Under the pieces are notes generated by a model. It did not search any database, was not told the origin of the DNA, and saw nothing but the letters and a program-made list of their open reading frames with translations. Of a stretch of DNA of 64,000 nucleotides, positions 31,851 through 38,825 are shown one piece after another (the stretch's first letter is position 1; each line of letters opens with the position of its first letter). Made by a program: the position numbers and the translations under genes. The stretch covers positions 1-64,000 of the forward strand of contig JAFVGK010000048.1 of assembly GCA_017475035.1 (NCBI GenBank), in the 5' to 3' direction. Source of the stretch: Blautia sp. GTDB lineage: Bacteria > Bacillota > Clostridia > Lachnospirales > Lachnospiraceae.

Positions 31851-33809
31851 ATGAACGAAAAAATATATTATATCTGTAAATACACCCCGGTTGAGCTTTT
31901 AGCCGGTTTTGGCCTGGAAGCGGTTCGACTGGACCCGGCTCCGGACAGCTTTTCCTGCGCGGATGCCTGCCTGCATCCGAATCTCTGCGGTTATGGAAAA
32001 GCTGTGGCAGAGGCTGTTGAAGAGCAGAAGATCCGGAGATTGATCGTCATCAATTGCTGCGATGTTTGTCAGCGCATCTATGATGTGCTGCTGCAAAAAG
32101 GTGAAATGGAACTGTTGTTTTTGCTGAATCTGCCTCATAAGGCTTCTGATTCTGAGATCCATTTATTCCGGAAAGAATTGTCTCGCTTATGTACGTATCT
32201 GGAAAGCACCCTGGGCAGAACTCTGGATGTCAGCCTGGCCCGTAAGTCCTGGGAAGCCCTGATGTCGGAGCAGGGAGAGACTGATTTTGTCTTCGGCAGT
32301 CCAACTGCCGAAGCAGCAAAATCGTCATCCGGAAACATTGCGTTAGATTCCAAAACTGGTTTGGAGGAGACTGGTTTTGTGGAGAAGAAAAGGATAGCAG
32401 GACAGAAGATCATCCTTACCGGAGCACACGGAGGGAGTTTTCTCCGCTCTTTGATCGAAGAGAAAAGTCCTTTGCCGATAGAGGATCAGACCTGTACAGG
32501 GATGAGGAAGCTGTCAGGGCTTCCAGACTGTCTTTCAACAGAAGAAGAGAGCGGAGCCTCTTTCCTGAAATCCTATGCAGAGGCTTTGCTGACACAGGAA
32601 TATCCCTGCATGCGAATGCAGTTCCGTAAAGAGCAGGGGAGACTGATTCTGTCTTCGGCAGTTCAGCAGCCGAAGCAGCAAAACCGTGATCCGGAGACAT
32701 TGAGTCAACCTGCAAAGCTGCATTTTGGGAGGAGACACAGAAAGCCGGAAAATGAGAGCGCTTCTGACGTGGCAGGAATCATCTGTCATACAATGAAATT
32801 CTGCGATTATTATGGGTTTTCGTACCGGCATCTGCGAAAGGAGGAGGTTCCGCTGCTGAAAATAGAGACAGATAGCTCGCCCCAGTCCCTGGGACAGCTG
32901 CATACCCGGCTGGATGCCTTTTTTGAGACGATCTTGATGAGAGGGGCCGGGAAGAAGGAAAAAGAAAGCCGGGGCATCGGGAAACCGGCTTCAGAGGAAA
33001 CGGCCGGCGGAATATTTGTTGCCGGTCTCGACAGTGGTTCTGCCAGTACCGATGTTGTCGTGATGGATGAGCAGAAACAGATTGTGGGAAAAGCGATTCT
33101 TCCGACGGGTGCCGGCGCGGCGGCGGGGGCGCAAAAAGCTCTGGAGCTTGCCCTCAATGACGCTCATATTCCCAGAGACAGGCTTTCCCACATTGTATCA
33201 ACCGGATATGGACGGGAAACGGTAGGTACTGTGGAGAGATCTGTGACGGAAATAACCTGCCATGCGAAAGGGGCGTATTTTTTATGCCCGGAGGTACGCA
33301 CGGTCATTGATATCGGCGGGCAGGACAGCAAGGTTATTCGACTGGATGCGGAGGGAAATGTGACAAACTTTGTCATGAATGATAAATGTGCTGCCGGAAC
33401 CGGCAGATTTCTGGAAATGATGGCAAGGACTTTGGGACTCGACCTGGCGGAGATGAGCAGGCTGGGTCTGACGGATGGAAATGAGACAGCGATTTCCAGT
33501 ATGTGCACGGTTTTCGCAGAATCCGAGGTGGTTTCTCTCATTGCTGATAATACGCCGACAGCAGATATAATCAGAGGCTTAAATATGGCAGTCGCCAAAA
33601 AAACGGCTTCCCTTGCCAGACGGCTCGGCTTTGAGGAGAAGGTGGTGATGACGGGCGGCGTAGCCCGGAACCAGGGTGTTGTAAAGGCTCTGGAAAAGCG
33701 GCTGGGCGTACCTGTCACCGTGCCGGAACACGCACAGCTTTGCGGCGCGATCGGAGCTGCCCTGTACGCTTTGGAGTCTGTCACTGAGGGCGTTTCTGGC
33801 CTCATGTAA
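31851..33809 (+). CDS. HgdB-like region fused to CoA-dehydratase activase (HgdC/BcrAD-like)
   Basis: A 652-residue fusion. Residues 1 to about 370 are HgdB-like (GYGKAVAEAVEEQKIRRLIV, INCCDVCQRIYDVL, IICHTMKFCDYYGFSYRHLR, KIETDSSPQSLGQLHTRLDA). Residues about 385-645 are the activase ATPase: VAGLDSGSASTDVVVMDEQK, VIDIGGQDSKVIRLD, and the cluster-binding MNDKCAAGTGRFLEMMAR and SSMCTVFAESEVVSL. The HgdB-like region is broken by two in-frame insertions of dispersed element 1 at 32,279-32,369 and 32,641-32,734, adding about 30 residues each. Those are not seen in other members I recall. The ATPase end looks intact. The fusion probably supplies both the activase and the second dehydratase subunit. 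Confidence 0.78.
   Translation: MNEKIYYICKYTPVELLAGFGLEAVRLDPAPDSFSCADACLHPNLCGYGKAVAEAVEEQKIRRLIVINCCDVCQRIYDVLLQKGEMELLFLLNLPHKASDSEIHLFRKELSRLCTYLESTLGRTLDVSLARKSWEALMSEQGETDFVFGSPTAEAAKSSSGNIALDSKTGLEETGFVEKKRIAGQKIILTGAHGGSFLRSLIEEKSPLPIEDQTCTGMRKLSGLPDCLSTEEESGASFLKSYAEALLTQEYPCMRMQFRKEQGRLILSSAVQQPKQQNRDPETLSQPAKLHFGRRHRKPENESASDVAGIICHTMKFCDYYGFSYRHLRKEEVPLLKIETDSSPQSLGQLHTRLDAFFETILMRGAGKKEKESRGIGKPASEETAGGIFVAGLDSGSASTDVVVMDEQKQIVGKAILPTGAGAAAGAQKALELALNDAHIPRDRLSHIVSTGYGRETVGTVERSVTEITCHAKGAYFLCPEVRTVIDIGGQDSKVIRLDAEGNVTNFVMNDKCAAGTGRFLEMMARTLGLDLAEMSRLGLTDGNETAISSMCTVFAESEVVSLIADNTPTADIIRGLNMAVAKKTASLARRLGFEEKVVMTGGVARNQGVVKALEKRLGVPVTVPEHAQLCGAIGAALYALESVTEGVSGLM
32279..32369 (+). 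repeat. Dispersed leader element 1 (copy b), inside the activase gene
   Basis: Arms GATTTTG/CAAAATC (32,283-32,289, 32,317-32,323) and TTCGGCAG/CTGCCGAA (32,292-32,299, 32,305-32,312), then GTCATCC, and CCAAA-CTGG-TTTGG-like pairing before GGAGGAG. Translated in the frame ACT GAT TTT as TDFVFGSPTAEAAKSSSGNI. It falls between two HgdB-like segments. Confidence 0.85.
32641..32734 (+). repeat. Dispersed leader element 1 (copy c), inside the activase gene
   Basis: Slightly degraded arms (GATTCTG ... CAAAACC; TTCGGCAG ... CAGCCGAA), then GAGACATTGAGTCAACCTGC and GGGAGGAG. It is translated in a different frame from copy b, as RLILSSAVQQPKQQNRDPET and so on. It lies between PCMRMQFRKEQG and NESASDVAGIICHTMKFCDY. 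Confidence 0.85.
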
Positions 33810-33906
33810 GAACATGATAACTCCTCACTTTCCCCGGTCTCCGTCATATTGTCCAAGTATAATCGGAGATTTTTTTCATTAAAAATGCAAAACGCACAAA
33901 AAAGAG

Positions 33907-33935
33907 TGGAAAATTATAAAAAGGTGTGCTATAAT
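33907..33935 (+). promoter_or_regulatory. Probable promoter of hpf
   Basis: A -10 TATAAT (33,930-33,935) with a weak -35 TGGAAA (33,907-33,912) at 17 bases. The weak -35 would allow control by an activator or another sigma factor. Confidence 0.5.
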
Positions 33936-33996
33936 AAAAACACGCAGGGAGGTATCTGCCTCCTCTCCGTGAATCTATAGCAAAGGGGATGAAGAT

Positions 33997-34524
33997 ATGA
34001 ATTTTATCATCAGCGGAAAGAATCTCACGGTTAGTGAAGGGCTGCGTGCAGCCATTGAGGAGAAGCTGGGCAAGCTGGAGCGGTATTTCCGTCCGGAGAC
34101 GGAGGTGATCGTGACACTCAGCGTGGAAAAGGAGAGACAAAAGATAGAAGTGACGATACCTGTCAAGGGCGGGATCATCCGGTCGGAGCAGGTGAGCAAT
34201 GATATGTATGTCTCCATCGACCTTGTCGAGGAGGTCATCGAGCGTCAGCTTCGCAGATATAAGACAAAGATCGTTGACAGAAAGCAGTCGCCCGGAGTTT
34301 TCCAGCCGGAGTATCTGGAGCAGGACTATGAGGAGGATGAGGAGATCAAGATCATCCGTTCCAAGAAGTTCGACATCAAGCCGATGTATCCGGAGGATGC
34401 CTGCCTGGAGATGGAGCTCCTCGGACACAGCTTCTATGTATTCAATAATGCCGAGACCGACCAGGTCAATGTCGTATATAAGAGAAAAGGAAATACTTAT
34501 GGGCTGATTGAGCCGGATGTGTAA
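33997..34524 (+). CDS. hpf: Ribosome hibernation-promoting factor, long form
   Basis: A 175-residue long HPF (RaiA/YvyD type). The N-terminal domain (NFIISGKNLTVSEGLRAAIE then EKLGKLERYF) binds the 30S decoding site. The C-terminal domain (IIRSKKFDIKPMYPEDACLE, MELLGHSFYVFNNAETDQVN, VVYKRKGNTYGLIEP) pairs two ribosomes into 100S dimers in starved cells. The length is normal for Firmicutes. It is transcribed alone, with a promoter at 33,907 and a terminator at 34,578. Confidence 0.95.
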   Translation: MNFIISGKNLTVSEGLRAAIEEKLGKLERYFRPETEVIVTLSVEKERQKIEVTIPVKGGIIRSEQVSNDMYVSIDLVEEVIERQLRRYKTKIVDRKQSPGVFQPEYLEQDYEEDEEIKIIRSKKFDIKPMYPEDACLEMELLGHSFYVFNNAETDQVNVVYKRKGNTYGLIEPDV

Positions 34525-34577
34525 TTACCCGGTTTTGCGTTGCCGGACGGCTTCATTTATAGATTTTTGAGAAATTC

Positions 34578-34627
34578 AGGCTGCGAAAATGCTTCCGACA
34601 TGAGGGAGCCGTTTCGCAGCCTTTCTT
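34578..34627 (+). terminator. Terminator of hpf
   Basis: AGGCTGCGAAA (34,578-34,588) pairs with TTTCGCAGCCT (34,612-34,622), followed by TTCTT. Confidence 0.75.
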
Positions 34628-34730
34628 CTGTGGAACAAGCCCGCGCACCATAGAGAGTGTTCTGTCAGGATTTCATAAAGTCTGTTCGTTATTGAAGAAT
34701 CTGAGTGTATATGATATTATGATTCAGGCG

Positions 34731-34741
34731 GCAAAAGGTCA
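34731..34741 (+). repeat. Dispersed element 2, partial copy
   Basis: ATGATTCAGGCGGCAAAAGG, sharing the left end of the palindromic elements at 50,062 and 56,478. It lies between convergent hpf and mntP. Confidence 0.55.
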
Positions 34742-34757
34742 AACAATGCCGTTATCT

Positions 34758-35360
34758 TCAGAAAAAGTGACTGATAAATATTTCCAGGCCGATTCCGATG
34801 AGGATACACCCGCCCAGGATAGACGCCTTATTTTTTAGTTTTATCCCGAAGATACGTCCCAGGATCAGACCGCCGATGCAGATGGCAAAGGTGACGACAG
34901 CGATGATGACAGAGGACAGAAAAGCGTTTCCTGCTGAATACTCGGCAGTCGCGAAGCCTACCGAGAGGGCATCGATGGATGTGGCGATACCCTGCAGGAT
35001 CAGTTTTCCGTTTCCCACGATATCGTCAGCCATATTCTTCTCACTGCCTTTTTCTTCCGGCTTTGACCGGATTCCTTCCAGGAGCATATCCCCGCCGATG
35101 AGACACAAAAGAATCAGGGCGATCCAGGGAATCAGGGATGTAAGAGCCGTAAAAGATTGTATGATGGTGTGTACTCCCAGCCATCCAAGCATTGGCATAA
35201 GAAATTGGAAAAAAGCATAGGTTCCGGCAATGCGGGCCATTTCACGGCGTCTCATATGCGGAGCATGCAGGCCATTGGCAAGGGAAACGGAAAAAGCATC
35301 CATTGCCAGACCGACGCCGAGCAGGACACTGTTGATAAAAAAAACAGGACTAAGATCCAT
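34758..35360 (-). CDS. mntP: Manganese efflux pump MntP
   Basis: A 200-residue membrane protein with six predicted helices. It starts MDLSPVFFINSVLLGVGLAM then DAFSVSLANGL, the family motif with a conserved Asp in helix 1, and has the repeated motif GIATSIDALSVGFATAEYSA in helix 4. MntP exports Mn2+ across the cytoplasmic membrane. The length is normal. I found no yybP-ykoY manganese riboswitch in the leader. A 40-bp inverted repeat lies 31 bases upstream instead. Confidence 0.92.
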   Translation of the reverse strand: MDLSPVFFINSVLLGVGLAMDAFSVSLANGLHAPHMRRREMARIAGTYAFFQFLMPMLGWLGVHTIIQSFTALTSLIPWIALILLCLIGGDMLLEGIRSKPEEKGSEKNMADDIVGNGKLILQGIATSIDALSVGFATAEYSAGNAFLSSVIIAVVTFAICIGGLILGRIFGIKLKNKASILGGCILIGIGLEIFISHFF

Positions 35361-35390
35361 GAGGTTATTCCTTCCTATTTAAAATATTAT

Positions 35391-35430
35391 AGTAAACGAA
35401 TAAAAATACCTGTATTTTGATTCGTTTACT
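35391..35430. repeat. 40-bp near-perfect inverted repeat upstream of mntP
   Basis: AGTAAACGAATAAAAATAC and its complement GTATTTTGATTCGTTTACT meet with a two-base centre (18 of 19 pairs). It may be an operator or a hairpin in the mntP leader. Confidence 0.8.
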
Positions 35431-35669
35431 GCGTCGAATTTACGCCGCTGCAAGCGGCATGATGCCGCAGTAAAATCATGCGCAGACTATAGAATCAGCT
35501 CATTTTGCGCAGGAAGATCAGTAAAGCCACGTCTCAATCGTGCAAAACAGCTGTTTCCCCGTATCTGCGGGTATTCCATTTTCATGCAAAAATCAAATCA
35601 TATTATATAACCATGGAGCTGTTGCGTTAGTCAAGGGTAACTTATTGTTAGTTTCAACGAAAGCAGGAA
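35431..35669. other. Intergenic stretch without a gene
   Basis: Contains a small hairpin GCCGC-TGCAA-GCGGC near 35,444-35,458. A related TTACGCCGC...GCGGCAT sequence occurs at about 45,152-45,171. No coding signal is visible. Confidence 0.4.
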
Positions 35670-35766
35670 GACTGATTTTGTCTTCGGCAGTCCAACTGCC
35701 GAAGCAGCAGAATCGTCATCCTAAGACATTGAGTCAACCTGCAAAACTGCGTTTTGGGAGGAGGAG
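35670..35766 (+). repeat. Dispersed leader element 1 (copy d), before the polyol dehydrogenase gene
   Basis: Full-length copy: GATTTTG, TTCGGCAG-TCCAA-CTGCCGAA, GTCATCC, GACATTGAGTCAACCTGC, CAAAAC-TGC-GTTTTG, GGGAGGAG. It ends six bases before the GTG start at 35,773. Confidence 0.9.
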
Positions 35767-35772
35767 AACATA

Positions 35773-37392
35773 GTGAAGCTGAACCAGAAGGAGTTAAACA
35801 AGACCGGTCAGTGGATTGAAAAAGGATACATGATTCCGGGCTATAATCGTGCGGAAATGATCGAACGAACCAAAAAGGATCCCTGGTGGATTCATTTTGG
35901 GGCAGGCAACATTTTTCGCGCTTTTCAGGCAAATGTAGTGGAGCGCCTTTTAAATGAAGGTATTCTGGATCGGGGCTTGATCGTAACAGCAGGCAGTGAG
36001 CAGATCGAAAAGCTTTTTGCGCCGCATGATAATTGTTTTGTTCTGGTTACGTTACGTGCGGACGGAAGAATGGAGAAAAAGGTTATCGGCAGCGTGGCCG
36101 AAATTCTGACGACGGATGAAGGCGCGGATCAGGATTTTGCCAGGATGAAGGAAATCTTTCGATCTCCCTCTTTACAGATGGCAAGCTTTACGATTACGGA
36201 AAAAGGCTACGCGATCTGGGAACCGAACGGAGAACTCTTGCCTGAGATTGCGGAGGATATGAAAAACGGGCCGGAAATGGCACAAAGCTTTTTGGGCAAG
36301 GTGACGGCGCTTTTGGTCGAGAGATGCAAGGCCGGAGCGTATCCCATTGCAATGGTCAGCATGGATAATTGTTCTCATAATGGAGATAAGCTGGCGGATG
36401 CCGTTCTTTCCATCGCGGATGCCTGGTTTGAAAAGGGACTTGTCGGACAGGATTTTGCCGAGTACCTAAGCAATCCATTAAAGGTGTCCTTCCCCTGGAC
36501 GATGATTGACAAGATTACACCACGTCCGGACAGACAGGTACAGGAATTGCTGAGGCGGGATGAGATCGAGGGTATGGATCCCGTCATTACAGGAAAGCAT
36601 AAAACCTATGCGGCTCCCTTTGTGAATGCGGAAGAATCGGAATATCTGGTTATAGAGGATAATTTCCCCAATGGCCGTCCTGCCCTGGAAAAGGGCGGCT
36701 TTCTGTTTACGGACAAGATGACGGTAGATAAAGCAGAGAAAATGAAGGTTTGTACCTGTCTGAATCCTCTTCATACCGCCCTTGCTGTTTTTGGCTGTCT
36801 GCTGGGCTTTTCCAAGATTTCAGATGAGATGAAGGATGCGGATCTTCGCGCCTTGGTGGAACGGATCGGGTATCAGGAGGGCTTGCCGGTTGCGACAGAT
36901 CCGGGAATTATGAATCCGAAAGAGTTTATAGATACTGTATTAAATGTCCGGGTGCCGAATCCGTTTATACCCGATACACCTCAAAGGATCGCTGTGGATA
37001 CTTCCCAAAAGCTTTCTATAAGGTATGGGGAGACGATCAAGGCCTATTTATCGGATCCTGATCTTGATATCGCTTCATTAAAGGGAATTCCGCTTGTACT
37101 GGCTGCATGGCTGCGATATCTGATGGGAGTTGATGATGAGGGAAAGGCTTATGAACTGAATGCGGATCCGCTGCTTGACATGCTGCTTCCGGTGATTCAG
37201 ACGATAGAGCCGGGAGAGACCGATCCGCAGGTCTTAAAGGAAAAGCTTTCCGATATTATAAGCAACGCATCGATCTTCGGCGTAGATCTGGAAAAAGCAG
37301 GCCTTGCAGACTGCGTGACCGGATACCTTTCCGGGATGATGCGTGGGAACGGGGCGGTCAGGGAGACGCTGCACCAGGTGGTTACGGAATAG
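35773..37392 (+). CDS. Mannitol dehydrogenase/fructuronate reductase family protein
   Basis: A 539-residue NAD-dependent polyol dehydrogenase of the long-chain mannitol dehydrogenase family (UxuB/MtlK/UxaB group). The N-terminal domain has WWIHFGAGNIFRAFQANVVE, and the C-terminal domain has VCTCLNPLHTALAVFGCLLG with the conserved N-x-x-H. DKITPRPDRQVQELL is also typical. Likely reactions are fructuronate to mannonate or mannitol to fructose. No uxuA or transporter is adjacent, so the substrate stays open. GTG start; translation depends on the ribosome site supplied by dispersed element 1. Confidence 0.82.
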   Translation: MKLNQKELNKTGQWIEKGYMIPGYNRAEMIERTKKDPWWIHFGAGNIFRAFQANVVERLLNEGILDRGLIVTAGSEQIEKLFAPHDNCFVLVTLRADGRMEKKVIGSVAEILTTDEGADQDFARMKEIFRSPSLQMASFTITEKGYAIWEPNGELLPEIAEDMKNGPEMAQSFLGKVTALLVERCKAGAYPIAMVSMDNCSHNGDKLADAVLSIADAWFEKGLVGQDFAEYLSNPLKVSFPWTMIDKITPRPDRQVQELLRRDEIEGMDPVITGKHKTYAAPFVNAEESEYLVIEDNFPNGRPALEKGGFLFTDKMTVDKAEKMKVCTCLNPLHTALAVFGCLLGFSKISDEMKDADLRALVERIGYQEGLPVATDPGIMNPKEFIDTVLNVRVPNPFIPDTPQRIAVDTSQKLSIRYGETIKAYLSDPDLDIASLKGIPLVLAAWLRYLMGVDDEGKAYELNADPLLDMLLPVIQTIEPGETDPQVLKEKLSDIISNASIFGVDLEKAGLADCVTGYLSGMMRGNGAVRETLHQVVTE

Positions 37393-37416
37393 TTTCAGGA
37401 ATGGAGAACAGATTTA

Positions 37417-38160
37417 ATGGGTTATATTTTTTCAAGCAGAGTCCGATACAGTGAAATTGGCGCAGATAGAAAGCTGACTCTGCCGGGAGTGCTGGATTAT
37501 TTCCAGGATTGCTGTACCTTCCAGTCAGAGAGTATCGGACAGGGAATGGGTCCTCTGGAAGCAAGACACAGGGCCTGGGTGCTGAGCGCATGGCAGGTGG
37601 AGGTAAAACGATATCCGTCTTTGGGAGAAGAGATTCAGACAGAGACGATGCCTTATGAATTCCGGGCTTTTTTCGGGATGAGGAATTTCCTGATGCGAAC
37701 GAAGGAAGGAGAACTCCTTGCCTATGCGAATTCCTGCTGGGTGAATGTGAATTCGGAGACAGGGAAGCCGGAAAAGCTGACGCAGGAGGATATGGAAGGA
37801 TACGTAGTAGAAAAGAAGCTGGAGATGGATTATGCCTCCCGGAAGATTGCTCTTCCGGAGAAGATGGATGAGCTTTTACCCTTTACGATTCAGTCTCATC
37901 ACCTGGATACCCATCATCATGTAAATAATTGCCAATATGTCAGGATGGCGATAGACTGCCTGCCTGAAGATTTTGGTGTAATAGGAAAACTCAGGGTAGA
38001 ATATAAGAAGCAGGCGCTGCTGGGCGACGTATTTTATCCGTCGATCGGCAGAATGCAGGACAAGACGTATATCGCGTTTTTCCCGGATAAACCGCAGGAG
38101 AATTTGCGTAAAGAGGAGCCATACGCGATCGTGGAGGTCGGGAAAGCACATAACTGCTAA
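37417..38160 (+). CDS. Acyl-ACP thioesterase
   Basis: A 247-residue double hot-dog thioesterase of the FatA/FatB-like bacterial family, which releases fatty acids from acyl-carrier protein. The first domain has VRYSEIGADRKLTLPGVLDY then FQDCCTFQSESIG. The second has the catalytic-region signature LDTHHHVNNCQYVRMAIDCL. The length is typical. It is 25 bases after the polyol dehydrogenase and may share its transcript. Confidence 0.88.
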   Translation: MGYIFSSRVRYSEIGADRKLTLPGVLDYFQDCCTFQSESIGQGMGPLEARHRAWVLSAWQVEVKRYPSLGEEIQTETMPYEFRAFFGMRNFLMRTKEGELLAYANSCWVNVNSETGKPEKLTQEDMEGYVVEKKLEMDYASRKIALPEKMDELLPFTIQSHHLDTHHHVNNCQYVRMAIDCLPEDFGVIGKLRVEYKKQALLGDVFYPSIGRMQDKTYIAFFPDKPQENLRKEEPYAIVEVGKAHNC

Positions 38161-38360
38161 AGGCGGACAGAACAAATGTGACGTTGACCCGGAATCCGGT
38201 AAATCCCCTGAGCCGGGCTTCAGGATGTCATCTGACAATTGAAGCCCGGAGCCTCCCGTCACTGACAGCATGAACAGGCGTCAGGCGGTTCAGCGGTGAT
38301 GTACAGCTTTGGTTCCGGAATGATTTCGAAACATGAAAAAGAATCATAAAAAACAAACAT

Positions 38361-38394
38361 AAAAAAAGCTCTGGTGAAAAACCAGAGCTTTTTT
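38361..38394. terminator. Bidirectional terminator next to tRNA-Pro
   Basis: AAAAAAGCTCTGG and CCAGAGCTTTTTT pair around TGAAAAA. It serves the plus-strand thioesterase transcript and the minus-strand tRNA. Confidence 0.9.
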
Positions 38395-38400
38395 AACAAG

Positions 38401-38474
38401 TCGAAGCGACAGGATTTGAACCTGCGGCCTCTGCGTCCCGAACGCAGCGCTCTACCAAACTGAGCCACGCTTCG
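38401..38474 (-). tRNA. tRNA-Pro (anticodon CGG)
   Basis: The minus strand folds as a cloverleaf. The acceptor is CGAAGCG/CGCTTCG, the D arm GCTC/GAGC, and the anticodon stem CTGCG/CGCAG with loop TTCGGGA, giving anticodon CGG (codon CCG). The T arm is GCAGG-TTCAAAT-CCTGT. CCA is not encoded. Confidence 0.93.
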
Positions 38475-38622
38475 TCAACTGCAAGTGATACTATACAACA
38501 CTGTCAGGGATTTGTCAACAAAAAAGTAAAAGTTGCTCGATTGGAGAAAAAAGCTGCTATATACAGAAAATAATGCGGACAGTACAAAAACATTTCAAGA
38601 ACCATACGCTTTAGTATTCGAT

Positions 38623-38659
38623 TGCTTCGTGGCTTCCGATGTCCGCGAAGCATTTTTTT
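38623..38659 (+). terminator. Intrinsic terminator upstream of ileS
   Basis: TGCTTCG (38,623-38,629) pairs with CGAAGCA (38,646-38,652), extended by GG/CC, and seven T follow. It lies 75 bases before the ileS promoter, so it ends an upstream transcript and is not an attenuator of ileS. Confidence 0.75.
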
Positions 38660-38733
38660 CTTAACACTACCGCCAAAGTTTTTCTTTAAACATTATAGCG
38701 AAGTAGTCAAAACAGAGAAAATCAGGAAATAAC

Positions 38734-38763
38734 TTGACACGGCATTTTTATAGAAACTATAAT
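38734..38763 (+). promoter_or_regulatory. ileS promoter
   Basis: A perfect -35 TTGACA (38,734-38,739), 18-base spacer and perfect -10 TATAAT (38,758-38,763). Confidence 0.88.
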
Positions 38764-38825
38764 GAGCAAATGGGTTTTTATGCTTTGAAATGAAATAAAC
38801 TTACGAGGACAAGGGGGTAAGTTCT

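Noticed and set aside
35400..35540. yybP-ykoY manganese riboswitch before mntP
   Set aside because: The expected conserved internal-loop sequences are not present on the minus strand. Only the long inverted repeat was found.
35540..35773. 77-codon frame upstream of the polyol dehydrogenase
   Set aside because: Its second half is simply dispersed element 1 read in the same frame as the copy inside the activase gene. The first half has no coding character.
38475..38825. T-box riboswitch before ileS
   Set aside because: A hairpin with GTGG...CCGCG and a T-run occurs at 38,623, but the conserved T-box bulge sequence is absent and the structure lies upstream of the ileS promoter.
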